Source: Pollutimonas nitritireducens (GTDB lineage Bacteria > Pseudomonadota > Gammaproteobacteria > Burkholderiales > Burkholderiaceae_B). From it: 64,000 bases of DNA. Below are positions 36,148 to 45,012 of this stretch, one piece after another. Both the position numbers and the translations under genes were made by a program. Numbering within the stretch: position 1 is the first letter of the stretch; each line of letters begins with the position of its first letter. The notes under the pieces are model-generated. The model was not told where the DNA came from, did no database searches, and saw only the letters and a program-made list of their open reading frames with translations. Location: positions 229,786-293,785 of the forward strand of contig NZ_PDNV01000008.1 of NCBI RefSeq assembly GCF_002849615.1, given 5' to 3'.

Positions 36148-36496
36148 TTACATCGAAACATCCCGCTGCGCGGCCGCCGGCAAAAAACGCGGCATGATGA
36201 GCGAGCGCGCTTCGTGCAGGGCAGGATCAAAAAAAATCCGAGGGCGAAGGCATCATAGCCCGCCTCCTGTGCCACTACCGCCGCCTCGCAAACCTGCTGT
36301 GCATTGAGCAGCCGCAGCCCCGCCCTGCTGTTCACGTCCATGGGTGCTGTGGCAGGTGGATACGTACCGGGGCGCAAGCCATGGACCACCACGGAAACAT
36401 CCGGCCCAACGACAGCATTGGCGTGCGATTGCAAGGTTTCACCGTACAACGGAAACTCATTAAGGTCGGTAAAACTTGGTGCCATAGTCTCAACAT
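36148..36496 (-). pseudogene. Frameshifted, truncated Asp/Glu racemase-superfamily gene
   Basis: A GAGGAGA ribosome site precedes ATG 36496, which opens MLRLWHQ; the frame then shifts by one base (a missing A after CAA) to SFTDLNEFPLYGETLQSHAN and on through VVGPDVSVVVHGLRPGTYPP. At a run of eight T residues near 36230 a second shift is needed to continue GFFFDPALHEARSL, and a stop follows at 36148. Intact relatives, including the gene at 43118-43927 (which begins MKIWHQSFT), run to about 270 residues, so more than half is lost. The 132 bases from 36016 to 36147 hold no recognisable gene. Confidence 0.75.
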
Positions 36497-36717
36497 TGTC
36501 TCCTCGCTGACGGCAATTATTATCGAAGGCCAGGACTTTCTGGCCGACTATCATCATAGTCGGGACGCAGCAGCCCAACATTCGGAAAATATGAAAAGCG
36601 TTTTCGTCCACGACGATTGCCGCCGCCAACCCCGGTCTATAGAATCGTCTACACCGTGTCGCCTTGAGGCTCACGTCTAAAGCCGCCACCCCAGAATAAT
36701 TATCGAGAGACACTCAA

Positions 36718-37719
36718 ATGTATAGACACACGTCGAAATCTCGCCATCTCGCCAAGCACGGACTCGTATTGGCCGCGCTTGCCCTCTGCCCGCTCATTAT
36801 GCCGGCCCCCGCAATGGCGGAAAAATTTCCAAGCCGACCGGTCACGATGGTTGTGGGATACCCACCAGGAGGATCCAACGATATCGTCGCACGCATCGTC
36901 GCGCCGGCACTAGGCGAAGCGCTGGGCACAACCATCGTCGTCGAGAACCGGGCCGGCGCAGGCGGCATCATAGGCGCTGGCCATGTCGCCAAGGCGAAAC
37001 CCGATGGCTATACTGTGCTGCTCTCCAGCGTCAGTCCCGTGGTGCTGACCCCGCAGACCATGACCAAGGCGCCATTTGATTCCATGAAGGACCTGACCGC
37101 CATCAACACCGTTGGACTCACACCCGAGGCAATCGCCATCGGACCGACGTTGAAAGTGAAAAGCCTGAAGGAGCTCCTTGATCTTGCACGAAGCAAGCAA
37201 ATCACGCTGTCTTCGTCGGGAGCGGGCGGCCTTCCACACCTGACGATCGAGTTGCTTAAGCAGGCATCCAAGGGCAACATCGTCCACGTCCCCTACAAAG
37301 GCGCTGGTCCTGCCGTTACCGATACCTTGGCTGGCCACGTGGATGGGATCGTCATGGACCTTCCCCCTCTGTATGCGCTGATCAAAGACGGTCGCCTGAA
37401 TGCGCTTGCGGTTACCAGCGAAGATCGGGTGAGCTTCCTGGCCGACGTTCCGACGGCGCGGGAAGTACTTCCCAACTTTAATGTAGTGAACTGGATTGGC
37501 GTATTCGCCCCGGCGGGAACTCCTGCTGATGTTCTCACGCAAATAGACGAAGCAATTAAGAAGACCATTGCACGGCCGGATGTGAAAAAGCAACTCGAAA
37601 ACGTCGCCGTCGTGCCATCCGTCCTCGCGGGGCCGGAAGCATTCCAGAGCTTCTTCGCCACGGAATACAAGCGTTGGGGCGCAGTCCTCAAAGAAGCGGA
37701 CGTTGCAATGAGTAATTAG
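36718..37719 (+). CDS. Bug/TctC-family substrate-binding protein
   Basis: Periplasmic binding protein of 333 residues with a clear signal peptide (PAPAMA cleavage near residue 31) and the family blocks EKFPSRPVTMVVGYPPGGSN, VVENRAGAGG, GLPHLTIELLKQ and VHVPYKGAGPA. GAGA lies upstream of the ATG. It is monocistronic, between the racemase pseudogene and a strong bidirectional terminator. Ligand unknown. Confidence 0.93.
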   Translation: MYRHTSKSRHLAKHGLVLAALALCPLIMPAPAMAEKFPSRPVTMVVGYPPGGSNDIVARIVAPALGEALGTTIVVENRAGAGGIIGAGHVAKAKPDGYTVLLSSVSPVVLTPQTMTKAPFDSMKDLTAINTVGLTPEAIAIGPTLKVKSLKELLDLARSKQITLSSSGAGGLPHLTIELLKQASKGNIVHVPYKGAGPAVTDTLAGHVDGIVMDLPPLYALIKDGRLNALAVTSEDRVSFLADVPTAREVLPNFNVVNWIGVFAPAGTPADVLTQIDEAIKKTIARPDVKKQLENVAVVPSVLAGPEAFQSFFATEYKRWGAVLKEADVAMSN

Positions 37720-37736
37720 TCCGGCGCTGTCCTTGC

Positions 37737-37783
37737 AAAAAAACCCCTTGAGCCTGTGTACCAGGCGGCTCAAGGGGTTTTTT
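37737..37783. terminator. Strong bidirectional intrinsic terminator
   Basis: CCCCTTGAGCC (37744-37754) pairs perfectly with GGCTCAAGGGG (37767-37777) around a 12-base loop, flanked by seven A on the left and six T on the right. It therefore terminates both the rightward Bug gene and the leftward operon ending at 37798. Confidence 0.92.
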
Positions 37784-37797
37784 ATTAGGTGTACAGG

Positions 37798-38391
37798 TTA
37801 AGGGTTGGCGAATACCACGGTATCAGTCGTTTCGGTTTTGCAAAAGCGAGCAATGCTCTGGATAGAATTGGCGTGCTCTTCGGCGCTGTGGGCGGCGCAG
37901 GCATCCTCCAGCAGAATGATCTCGTAATCTCGATCATGTGCATCGCGAACGGTGGCCTGTACGACCGCCTGTGTTGATACGCCAGAACAATAAATGCGTG
38001 TTACACCCTGCGCGCGGAGTTGCGCTTCAAGCGTAGTGGAATAAAAGGGGCTCACGCGATGCTTGACCACATCGATATCGCCGGGGAGCTTTTCGAGACC
38101 TGGATGGATCTCTGTACCCCACGTGCCCAGTTTGAACAAGCCGCCCTTGGGTGCACCTGAGAAGATCGGGGACGCAGGCGGACATTCCTGATATTCGGGT
38201 GAAAATCCAACGCGCACGAAACCGACCAACACACCGGCCGCGCGGGCCTTCCTGATCGCGCCTGCCGTCTTGGCAATGATGTTGCGCTCGCGGACTTGTT
38301 CGCCCATCGGCCCCTTGCCGCTGGGGCCATCATCGTGCACCAGGTCATTTTCCATATCGAGCACCAAATAGATAGAACGAGGCTGTTGCAT
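37798..38391 (-). CDS. Isochorismatase-fold hydrolase lacking the catalytic Cys
   Basis: Protein of 197 residues with the isochorismatase/nicotinamidase fold. Asp12 (LVLDMENDL) and Lys110 (VVKHRVSPF) of the usual Asp-Lys-Cys triad are present. The nucleophile position, normally Cys in GxxTxxCV, is Val143 (GVSTQAVVQATVRDA, 137-151). Amidase chemistry by thioester is therefore not expected; isochorismatases such as PhzD act without the Cys. The ATG at 38391 has only a weak ribosome site. Last gene of a leftward four-gene operon, 37 bases after the SDR gene, ending at the bidirectional terminator. Confidence 0.85.
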   Translation of the reverse strand: MQQPRSIYLVLDMENDLVHDDGPSGKGPMGEQVRERNIIAKTAGAIRKARAAGVLVGFVRVGFSPEYQECPPASPIFSGAPKGGLFKLGTWGTEIHPGLEKLPGDIDVVKHRVSPFYSTTLEAQLRAQGVTRIYCSGVSTQAVVQATVRDAHDRDYEIILLEDACAAHSAEEHANSIQSIARFCKTETTDTVVFANP

Positions 38392-38428
38392 AGTGTTTTT
38401 TCTCACAAGTTGTTGATTAAAAAAGTGT

Positions 38429-39190
38429 TCAGTCGCACCAGATGCCGCCATTGACATCGAGCGTTTCCCCAGTAATGAAAGCGGTATGCGGCGATGCAAG
38501 GAACACAACGGCCGATGCAACTTCGTCGGCCGCTCCCATGCGACCGACCGGTATCAAGTCCTTCAGGGACTGCGGAAAATTTGTTGTCATTGCCGAGGCC
38601 ACCGGCCCGGGCGCGACGGCGTTCACCGTAACCCCGGAATTGGCCAGTTCTTTGGCAAGGAAAGCGGTCATGATGTGCACGCCGGCTTTGGAAACGCCAT
38701 ATGCGACATTGCTGGCGCGGTCCTGTTCGCGCGGGTCCAGCCACGGACGAGGATTCCCGCCATTCTTGCCGATCACCGAACCGAGATTCACAATACGGCC
38801 AAAGCCCTGGCTGCGCATGTGCGCCATTACCGCCTGGCAGCACAAAAACGTGCCTTTCAAGTTGATATCGATGACCCTGTCCCACTCTTCCTCTTGAATT
38901 TGCTCGGCGCTTCCCGTCGATACGACGCCCGCGACATTCACCAGTATATCCAGTCGTTCGTAGCGCCTGATAATGTCATCGACACAGCGCCTGACGTCGC
39001 TGCGTGTCGTCACATCCAGGGCAACGTACTCGATTCCTGGCGCGGTCTCGACGGAGTCCTTTATAGAGATGTCGGCAGACACAACACGTGCGCCGCAGGT
39101 TGCGAGAGCCTGCGAGACAGCCCGGCCTATCCCGCCGCTGCCACCGGTGACGAGCGCAACGCGGCCCGCCATAAGTTCAGAACTGTACAT
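38429..39190 (-). CDS. Short-chain dehydrogenase/reductase
   Basis: Classical SDR of 253 residues: TGGSGGIG (15-22) binds NAD(P), NVAG (85-88) replaces the usual NNAG, Ser138, Tyr164 and Lys168 form the catalytic set, and the C-terminal ITGETLDVNGGIWCD is typical. Asp40 at the end of the second strand suggests NAD(H) preference. ATG 39190 has AAGGAG about 4 bases upstream. Third gene of the leftward operon with the flavoprotein and MmgE/PrpD genes; probably oxidises a hydroxy intermediate of the same pathway. Confidence 0.9.
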   Translation of the reverse strand: MYSSELMAGRVALVTGGSGGIGRAVSQALATCGARVVSADISIKDSVETAPGIEYVALDVTTRSDVRRCVDDIIRRYERLDILVNVAGVVSTGSAEQIQEEEWDRVIDINLKGTFLCCQAVMAHMRSQGFGRIVNLGSVIGKNGGNPRPWLDPREQDRASNVAYGVSKAGVHIMTAFLAKELANSGVTVNAVAPGPVASAMTTNFPQSLKDLIPVGRMGAADEVASAVVFLASPHTAFITGETLDVNGGIWCD

Positions 39191-39265
39191 ACCACTCCTT
39201 GTCGGCAATAGGAATCAGGTCGCAACATGGCCGGAGAGCACGTTGCATGCTGGAACAGGAGTCGC

Positions 39266-40618
39266 TCATACCGGCGTACCGCCGGAACACAGGACTGCCT
39301 GCTTGACTTGCCCGGCGATTGCTGCATTCCATGCCGATTCGGCCACGCCGTCCAGTCCAGCGTAGCGGAAGCACTCGAAGAACTTAAGCCTGACCGCTGG
39401 CGCATCCATGTGCAGGTCCTCGAGCGCGAAAACATGACGCTCGACCCCGTCACCGCGCTCGAGGGTAAGCACCGCGGCGGGGTGGCCCGGATTATCCGGA
39501 AGATTCTCTTCGATTTCGATGCGCCCGGCCATATCCAGGACTTGCGGGTCACCCATGATTTTTTCTCCCAGGCCTTCCAGAGTCGGCGCGCCCCGCACGA
39601 GCGCAAACGCGGTCATGAAAGGAATGCTGTACTTCGCATCCTGCAAGGTCACGGGACGCTGGCGTTGTGGCAAGGGACGACAAAGGCGCGCGGCGGACGC
39701 GTTGACGGCAACACGCACACGCGTGACCTGCGACAGACCACCTTTCTTGCGCGCCGCAAGCGCGACGGCCACATAAGGATGTGAGAGCCGACAGCTTGGC
39801 CAGGGTTTGATATCGACGTCACAACAATGCCATCTGGAAAAGTCCAACAGGGCCGTACGTTGTTCCGCCCGCAACGGCCCCCCCAGGTAGAGGCGAAAAA
39901 GGCCGGCTGCGCCATCGAGCGCGCCCTCGGGGCCTGTGACGCCCGCTTGCGCCAGCAGAGCTGCCTGCAAGCCGCCTTGCGCGGCAAAAGCGGGATACAC
40001 GGCGCGCGCCGTGGCCCCCGTCCCGAAGCCAGCCTGCTTCCCGCCCGCCGCCTGCATATAGGCCAGGCCTATGCCCGAGACCAACTGGCTTTGTGAGAAC
40101 CCCAGCGCAATACCGGCGGCAACGCTGGCAGCGACGTAGCCAAGCAACTGGGTCAGGAACCATTCCGATCCGGGTCCGTCGCCCTTGGGCGCGCACACGA
40201 CGCCGAGGCGACAGATCAGCTCGCTGCCTATCGCGACCGCGTCGACCAATGTCTCGTCGGTGGCCCCGGCGATCTCCGCCGCCGCCAATGCGGCGGGTAC
40301 GATCACTGCAGCCGGATGAAGTCGGCCCGTATCGTGGATATCGTCGTAGTCCAGAATATGAATCAGCGAGGCATTGATGAATGCCGCCGCGGCCGGCGAG
40401 GCCGTGCCACCGCCTATCAGGCTGCAGTCGCCCTTGCCTGCCAGGAGCGTTTGCGCGGCGGTGACTTGCCGTGCCAGTTCGGTCGCGCGCGCCGCTGTGC
40501 CTATTCCCAATGCATCGGCAATGTGCAGGCGAGCACTGTCGCGTACCGCCGGCGATAGCCCATTGGCGAGTTCGCGGGCAACGCTCTGCACAATGGCAAC
40601 GCTGAGCGCAACGTCCAT
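39266..40618 (-). CDS. MmgE/PrpD family protein
   Basis: Protein of 450 residues in the MmgE/PrpD family, which includes 2-methylcitrate dehydratase and the itaconate-forming CAD. Family features include HILDYDDIHDTGRLHPAAVIVPAALA (active-site Asp and His region), the GIGLAYMQAAGGKQAGFGTG segment, and DIKPWPSCRLSHP. The ATG at 40618 has AAAGGGG 5 bases before it; an upstream ATG pair (40645) overlaps the previous gene and is less likely. It lies 23 bases after the flavoprotein stop. A dehydratase or isomerase role on a branched tricarboxylate is plausible and would fit the tricarballylate-like flavoprotein. Confidence 0.88.
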   Translation of the reverse strand: MDVALSVAIVQSVARELANGLSPAVRDSARLHIADALGIGTAARATELARQVTAAQTLLAGKGDCSLIGGGTASPAAAAFINASLIHILDYDDIHDTGRLHPAAVIVPAALAAAEIAGATDETLVDAVAIGSELICRLGVVCAPKGDGPGSEWFLTQLLGYVAASVAAGIALGFSQSQLVSGIGLAYMQAAGGKQAGFGTGATARAVYPAFAAQGGLQAALLAQAGVTGPEGALDGAAGLFRLYLGGPLRAEQRTALLDFSRWHCCDVDIKPWPSCRLSHPYVAVALAARKKGGLSQVTRVRVAVNASAARLCRPLPQRQRPVTLQDAKYSIPFMTAFALVRGAPTLEGLGEKIMGDPQVLDMAGRIEIEENLPDNPGHPAAVLTLERGDGVERHVFALEDLHMDAPAVRLKFFECFRYAGLDGVAESAWNAAIAGQVKQAVLCSGGTPV

Positions 40619-40641
40619 GGTTTCCCCTTTGCCGCCGGCCA

Positions 40642-42090
40642 TCATTGCGGGGAATCCGCAATATGTTGGGCTGCGAGCCTGCCGAATACCAAGCCTTTCA
40701 GCACCGACGTAGCACCTGTGTAGTTCGTGTAATACATACCTACCGTCTCGCCAGCGGCGTACAGGTTGGCCATAGGCATGCCGTCGGTATCAAGAACCTG
40801 CCCCGCCGAATTGATTTTCAATCCGCCGAAGGTGAACACGTTAGCCGAAATAATGGGATAGGCAATGAACGGGCCGTGCTCCAGCGGTCTTGCCCAGTTC
40901 GACTTCGGGGGCGTCAAGCCCTGCGTTGCAAGACCGTCAATATGGAGCGGATCGTACTTGCCGTCTGTGGGGCAACATTCGTTATAACGTCGGACTGTTT
41001 CGGCCAGCGCCCCAGCCGGCAGCTTTAGCTTTTCCCCCAATGCTTCAAGGGTGGCGCCTTCGATGGCGGGCTGGTCCGTCCGGATGGCCAAACGGTAGTT
41101 AGGGACGTCCTTCACCTTTTCGTCGAGGATCACATACGCAATGCCTTCTTCCTGCTCGTAGATCCGGCGGGTGACGCGTTCATAGTAAGCGTCTACGGTC
41201 CCCGGGCCTTCATCTGTGAAGCGCTTGCCGCTCTTGTTGACCAGTATTCCGTATGGGAAAATAAACACGGCGGGTTCGGAGATGCCGGAACGCGGATCTA
41301 CCGGTTCCGCGTGGTAGCTCCCGAATTCACCACAAGCTGCCGCCCCCGCATCGAGCGCCATTTCTATGCCTTCACCACGGTTGTAGTAGCCGCCTTTGCA
41401 GACCGGCCTGATATATACCGAGCGTGGACCCAGATATTTGGCCAGCATCTCCGGGTTGCCCTCGAATCCGCCGCAGGCCAATACCACTTGTCCCTTGAAG
41501 CGTATGCCGCCCTCACCCTGCGTTTGGGCGACAATGCCCTGCACCGTCCCGACCTCGTCCGTGATCAGGCGGCGCGCGGAGGTGTTATAGAAGAACGTAA
41601 CGCCCAAGGCCTCGGCACTCGCGGCGAGCGCTTCGACAAGGGCTTCGCCGCCACCCACCGGCAATAGCCGGGGCTGTGTCTTGGTAAGGAATGCCGTGGG
41701 CAGAAAGTCAAACTTGACACCCAGCCCTTGAAGCCACTGTATGGTGCCCGGAACATGATCGGCAAAGCTGCCGATCAGTTCTGAATCGGGTATGGCAAGC
41801 GATCGAGTGATGTGAGACCACGAAGCGCTGTCCTGGCCCATTTCGGCCGTCATGTCTGGATCGACATAAGGACCGACGTTTTCGGCCAGGTGCGTTTCAA
41901 AATCGTCGGCCACCTCATCGATGGCCTTCATTCTAAGGTAGGCTTCGGTAAATCGGCTTTGCCCGCCCCGCTCCTCCCGGGAAGCGCGTTCCAGCACTGC
42001 CACGGTCAGTCCCTGTTCCGCTGCGGACACGGCAGCCGATAAACCTGCGACGCCACAACCGGCCACCACCACATCAAAAGACTTCTCCAT
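40642..42090 (-). CDS. FAD-dependent dehydrogenase, tricarballylate dehydrogenase/fumarate reductase superfamily
   Basis: Flavoprotein of 482 residues with FAD motif VVVAGCGVAGLSAAVSAAEQ, a GGQSRF block and the C-terminal NLYAAGETVGMYYTNYTGATS. It is related to the protein at 31313 but clearly diverged. First gene of the leftward operon; AAGGTGG precedes the ATG at 42090. The divergent LysR gene and two tandem operators lie just upstream, so expression is probably induced by the pathway substrate. No ETF is adjacent here. Confidence 0.86.
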   Translation of the reverse strand: MEKSFDVVVAGCGVAGLSAAVSAAEQGLTVAVLERASREERGGQSRFTEAYLRMKAIDEVADDFETHLAENVGPYVDPDMTAEMGQDSASWSHITRSLAIPDSELIGSFADHVPGTIQWLQGLGVKFDFLPTAFLTKTQPRLLPVGGGEALVEALAASAEALGVTFFYNTSARRLITDEVGTVQGIVAQTQGEGGIRFKGQVVLACGGFEGNPEMLAKYLGPRSVYIRPVCKGGYYNRGEGIEMALDAGAAACGEFGSYHAEPVDPRSGISEPAVFIFPYGILVNKSGKRFTDEGPGTVDAYYERVTRRIYEQEEGIAYVILDEKVKDVPNYRLAIRTDQPAIEGATLEALGEKLKLPAGALAETVRRYNECCPTDGKYDPLHIDGLATQGLTPPKSNWARPLEHGPFIAYPIISANVFTFGGLKINSAGQVLDTDGMPMANLYAAGETVGMYYTNYTGATSVLKGLVFGRLAAQHIADSPQ

Positions 42091-42142
42091 TGGTCCACCT
42101 TATAGAATAGTTACTGCCGTATCACACGGTACACTTGAAGAG

Positions 42143-42187
42143 TTTAGGGCCTCGCGCCCGATTGATTTAGGCGCTCGCGCCTAATGA
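42143..42187. promoter_or_regulatory. Two tandem palindromic operators between divergent genes
   Basis: Copy 1 (42143-42165) begins TTTAGGGCCTCGCGCCCG and copy 2 (42166-42187) begins TTTAGGCGCTCGCGCCTA; they share 18 or more positions and each is an inverted repeat (TTAGGCG/CGCCTAA in copy 2). The 23-base period puts both on the same face of the helix. They lie between the flavoprotein operon and the LysR gene, so they are probably LysR binding sites. Confidence 0.65.
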
Positions 42188-42216
42188 TCTATTAGAAAAA
42201 AGTGAAAGGAGGCGTC

Positions 42217-43170
42217 ATGGACAGGCTATGGGGAATGGAAGTGTTTCTGCGGGTGACAGAGTGCGGCAGTTTTTCCCGCGCCGCCGAATCCCTGGACCTC
42301 GCAAATGCCACCGTGACGTCCAGCCTGCGCAACCTGGAAAAACATCTTGGCGTTACGCTGATCCAGCGCAACACGCGTCATCTGCACCTCACGGAAGAAG
42401 GACGCCTGTTCCTGCCCCGCTGCCAGGAAATATTGAAAGCGGTTGCGCAGGCCGAGTCCGACGTCAAGCTCAATGCCACCGACATCGCCGGGCCGCTACG
42501 CATCGAGGCTCCCTTCGCCATCGGGCAAAGTCTGATCTGTCCCGCGCTCATCGAGTTCACCAAGCGCCATCCCGATTTATCGGTTTCCGTCACGCTGACG
42601 AATCACCCGCAAAAGCTGATTGAACGCGGTACCGACGTGGCGATACGCATGGACAGGATTGAAGATGCGGATCTGGTGGGGCGCCCTATCTATGAAGCGA
42701 GGCACATCATTTGCGGCGATCCCGCCATGGTCAAAGCGATGAACGTGTCGCATCCGAATGACATCGACCCAAAGCGCTGCCTGGGGCTATTCGAAGAAGG
42801 CCACAACGCGCCTATTCCCTGGACGCTCAGCGATGCGGATACCGAATGCACGATCCGGCCGCAAGGGGTACTCAATTTCAACAACACGCAGGCGCTGGTC
42901 CAGGCGTCCCTGCAGGGTATGGGCCTGATTCATGTACTGGATATTTTCGTGGCCGATTTAATCAGCCAGGGAAAGCTGGTAGAACTCTTTCCCGAATGGG
43001 ACACAAAAGTCCGCACGTTCCATGCGGTTACGGTCAAGTCACGCTTCACGTCGCCTAAGGTGCGCGCCTTCATCGACTACCTGCTCGATGTATTCGACGC
43101 GCGCCGCAGGCCTAGTGTCAAGACACTTGTCGAAGTGGGTCCAGTCCGTAAAACGAAAAAATCTCATTGA
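42217..43170 (+). CDS. LysR-family transcriptional regulator
   Basis: Regulator of 317 residues beginning MDRLWGMEVFLRVTECGSFS, the N terminus typical of the CrgA/AaeR-like LysR subgroup, with HTH around FSRAAESLDLANATVTSSLRNLE. The ATG at 42217 is preceded by AAGGAGG. Divergent from the flavoprotein operon and next to tandem operators. The last 53 bases overlap, on the opposite strand, the 3' end of the racemase-like gene. Confidence 0.92.
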   Translation: MDRLWGMEVFLRVTECGSFSRAAESLDLANATVTSSLRNLEKHLGVTLIQRNTRHLHLTEEGRLFLPRCQEILKAVAQAESDVKLNATDIAGPLRIEAPFAIGQSLICPALIEFTKRHPDLSVSVTLTNHPQKLIERGTDVAIRMDRIEDADLVGRPIYEARHIICGDPAMVKAMNVSHPNDIDPKRCLGLFEEGHNAPIPWTLSDADTECTIRPQGVLNFNNTQALVQASLQGMGLIHVLDIFVADLISQGKLVELFPEWDTKVRTFHAVTVKSRFTSPKVRAFIDYLLDVFDARRRPSVKTLVEVGPVRKTKKSH

Positions 43171-43927
43171 CCCGGTCCATCTCTGGAAGCTTGTGGTAAT
43201 ACCCGGTACGGCACGGCTTCGTGCCGCAGAATTTACGCAGGTCCGCCATCGCTTCGGCCTGCTTTATCCATGTAGCCAGTGAATCCAGAACCGGGACGCC
43301 GTCCACTTCGGACAATCCATTTTGCGCCAACAGGATATTCATGGGCGCCTCACCCGGAATAATGACTTCGGCGCCTTTGGCAATCAGTTTTCGTGCTGCG
43401 ACACGGAAGCGTTCAATAAGCTCTGTGGGGTCTTCAAAACCCTTCAACACGTCGTTGAATGTGAAACCTACTGGCATCGCACCGGCAAAACGCGAGGCCA
43501 GGCCGTGTCCATGTGCGTTCTGCTCGATCAGGTCATTAAGGTCGTCGATAAAGACCAGCACCCCGAACTTTCTTCCCAGCATGCAGGCGGTCAGCATCGC
43601 GGACTCGCCATAGGCAACGACCGGTATATCGACCAGACCGCGAATCTCGCGCAGAGCCGGTTCCGGCAAGGTGCTGATGGCGAACACATCATAGTCCTGA
43701 CGCTGCGCCTCTACGGCCGCCATCATGAACTGCAACCCATGTATGTATTGCAGCGACGCATGGCGTATGTCGGAACCGGGGTAATTGGACCGGTATGTTC
43801 CCGGGTGCATGCCATGCATGTCTATCTGCGTACCAGGACGCGCAATGCGCGAGAAATGCGCTTTCAGGGCGTCGTTATATGCGCCCAAATCACTCAATAC
43901 CGTAAAGCTCTGATGCCAAATTTTCAT
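43118..43927 (-). CDS. Asp/Glu racemase-superfamily protein (hydantoin racemase-like)
   Basis: Protein of 269 residues beginning MKIWHQSFTVLSDLGAYNDA. It has the two-lobed racemase fold blocks VDIPVVAYGESAMLTACML and GAEVIIPGEAPMNILLAQ, but the two catalytic Cys positions of hydantoin and aspartate racemases are Ser/Thr-like (AISTLPEP) and Glu (PGEAP). It may act as a lyase or a non-racemising relative. The same family appears as a pseudogene at 36148. It lies 86 bases after the Bug gene on the same strand, a common pairing, so it may process the ligand carried by that receptor. Confidence 0.8.
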   Translation of the reverse strand: MKIWHQSFTVLSDLGAYNDALKAHFSRIARPGTQIDMHGMHPGTYRSNYPGSDIRHASLQYIHGLQFMMAAVEAQRQDYDVFAISTLPEPALREIRGLVDIPVVAYGESAMLTACMLGRKFGVLVFIDDLNDLIEQNAHGHGLASRFAGAMPVGFTFNDVLKGFEDPTELIERFRVAARKLIAKGAEVIIPGEAPMNILLAQNGLSEVDGVPVLDSLATWIKQAEAMADLRKFCGTKPCRTGYYHKLPEMDRVNEIFSFYGLDPLRQVS

Positions 43928-44013
43928 GAAACACACCGAAATTTGATTAAAAGAAGATAGGCTCGCGCCAGGTGCCCTGCGCCAGGTTGCCCTGCGCCGG
44001 GTTGCCCCGCGCC

Positions 44014-45012
44014 TCAATTCACTTCGACTTTTGCGCGGTGAATTACGTCTGCCCATTTCGCGACTTCTGACTTGAAGAAGGTCTGGAAGTCGCGCGCGGA
44101 GGATCCAACCGGTTCGGCACCCACGCCGCGCAACGTGGCGCTGACCTCAGGCGTCCGTACCGCATCGCTGGCAGCCTGGTTCAACGCTGCAACGATGGGT
44201 GCCGGCGTGCCGACTGGGACAAAAAGGCCAAACCATGAGGTCGCGTCGTAGCCGGATACGCCTTCTTCATCCAGGGTCGGGATATTGGGCGCCGCTGCAG
44301 AGCGCTGCTTGCTGCTGACGGCCAGCGCCCGCAGCTTTCCAGCCTGGACCAGCGGCAACGTGGTGATTATGTTGTCGAAAGTAAGCGGCACCTGCCCGCC
44401 CAGCACATCGGCCATGGCGGGTGCGGCGCCCCGATAGGGCACATGCGTCAAGTCGAGGTCAGCACGGCTGGCCAGGAGTTCGGTGAACAAGTGCGCGCCC
44501 GAACCGTTGCCGGCGCTGGCGTAATAGACCGGATTACTCTTGTCATTGTTCTTGCCCGCCTTGATCAAGTCGGCAACCGATTTGAACGGCGAGGCCGGAT
44601 TCACAACCAAAAGAAACGGTGCCGAGGACAGCTGTGACACCGGCGCCAGATCGCGCGACGGGTCGTAATTTAATTTCTTGTACAGGCTGCCGTTGATGGC
44701 TAGCGAGATCGTGCCAAATAGAACGGTGTAGCCGTCAGCCGGCGCCTTGGCCACCGTATCGGACGCAATATTGCTGGCGGCACCCGGCTTGTTCTCGACA
44801 ACGATAGGCTGTTTCAGGCGCAGGGACATTTTCTCGGCCACTGCACGGGCCGCAACGTCCGACGCGCCGCCTGCAGGAAAGCCCACGACCAGACGAATCG
44901 GCCTCTCCGGGTATTGTGCTTGGGCCTGGGCAGCAACGCCGGCGGTGAATGTCAGTAAGACAGCCGCTGTCACTGCCAGCACCCTGCGTCGGTCTTCCAT
45001 TGATGGTTTCAT
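44014..45012 (-). CDS. Bug/TctC-family substrate-binding protein
   Basis: Periplasmic binding protein of 332 residues. Signal peptide with AVLLTFTAGVAAQAQAQ, mature start YPERPIRLVVGFPAGGASD. Blocks VVENKPGAASN, HVPYRGAAPAMADVL and PTLDEEGVSGYD are present. The start is taken as ATG 45012 although the ribosome site is weak; ATG 45000 is an alternative. It precedes the racemase-like gene on the same strand and is divergent from two further Bug genes. Confidence 0.92.
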   Translation of the reverse strand: MKPSMEDRRRVLAVTAAVLLTFTAGVAAQAQAQYPERPIRLVVGFPAGGASDVAARAVAEKMSLRLKQPIVVENKPGAASNIASDTVAKAPADGYTVLFGTISLAINGSLYKKLNYDPSRDLAPVSQLSSAPFLLVVNPASPFKSVADLIKAGKNNDKSNPVYYASAGNGSGAHLFTELLASRADLDLTHVPYRGAAPAMADVLGGQVPLTFDNIITTLPLVQAGKLRALAVSSKQRSAAAPNIPTLDEEGVSGYDATSWFGLFVPVGTPAPIVAALNQAASDAVRTPEVSATLRGVGAEPVGSSARDFQTFFKSEVAKWADVIHRAKVEVN

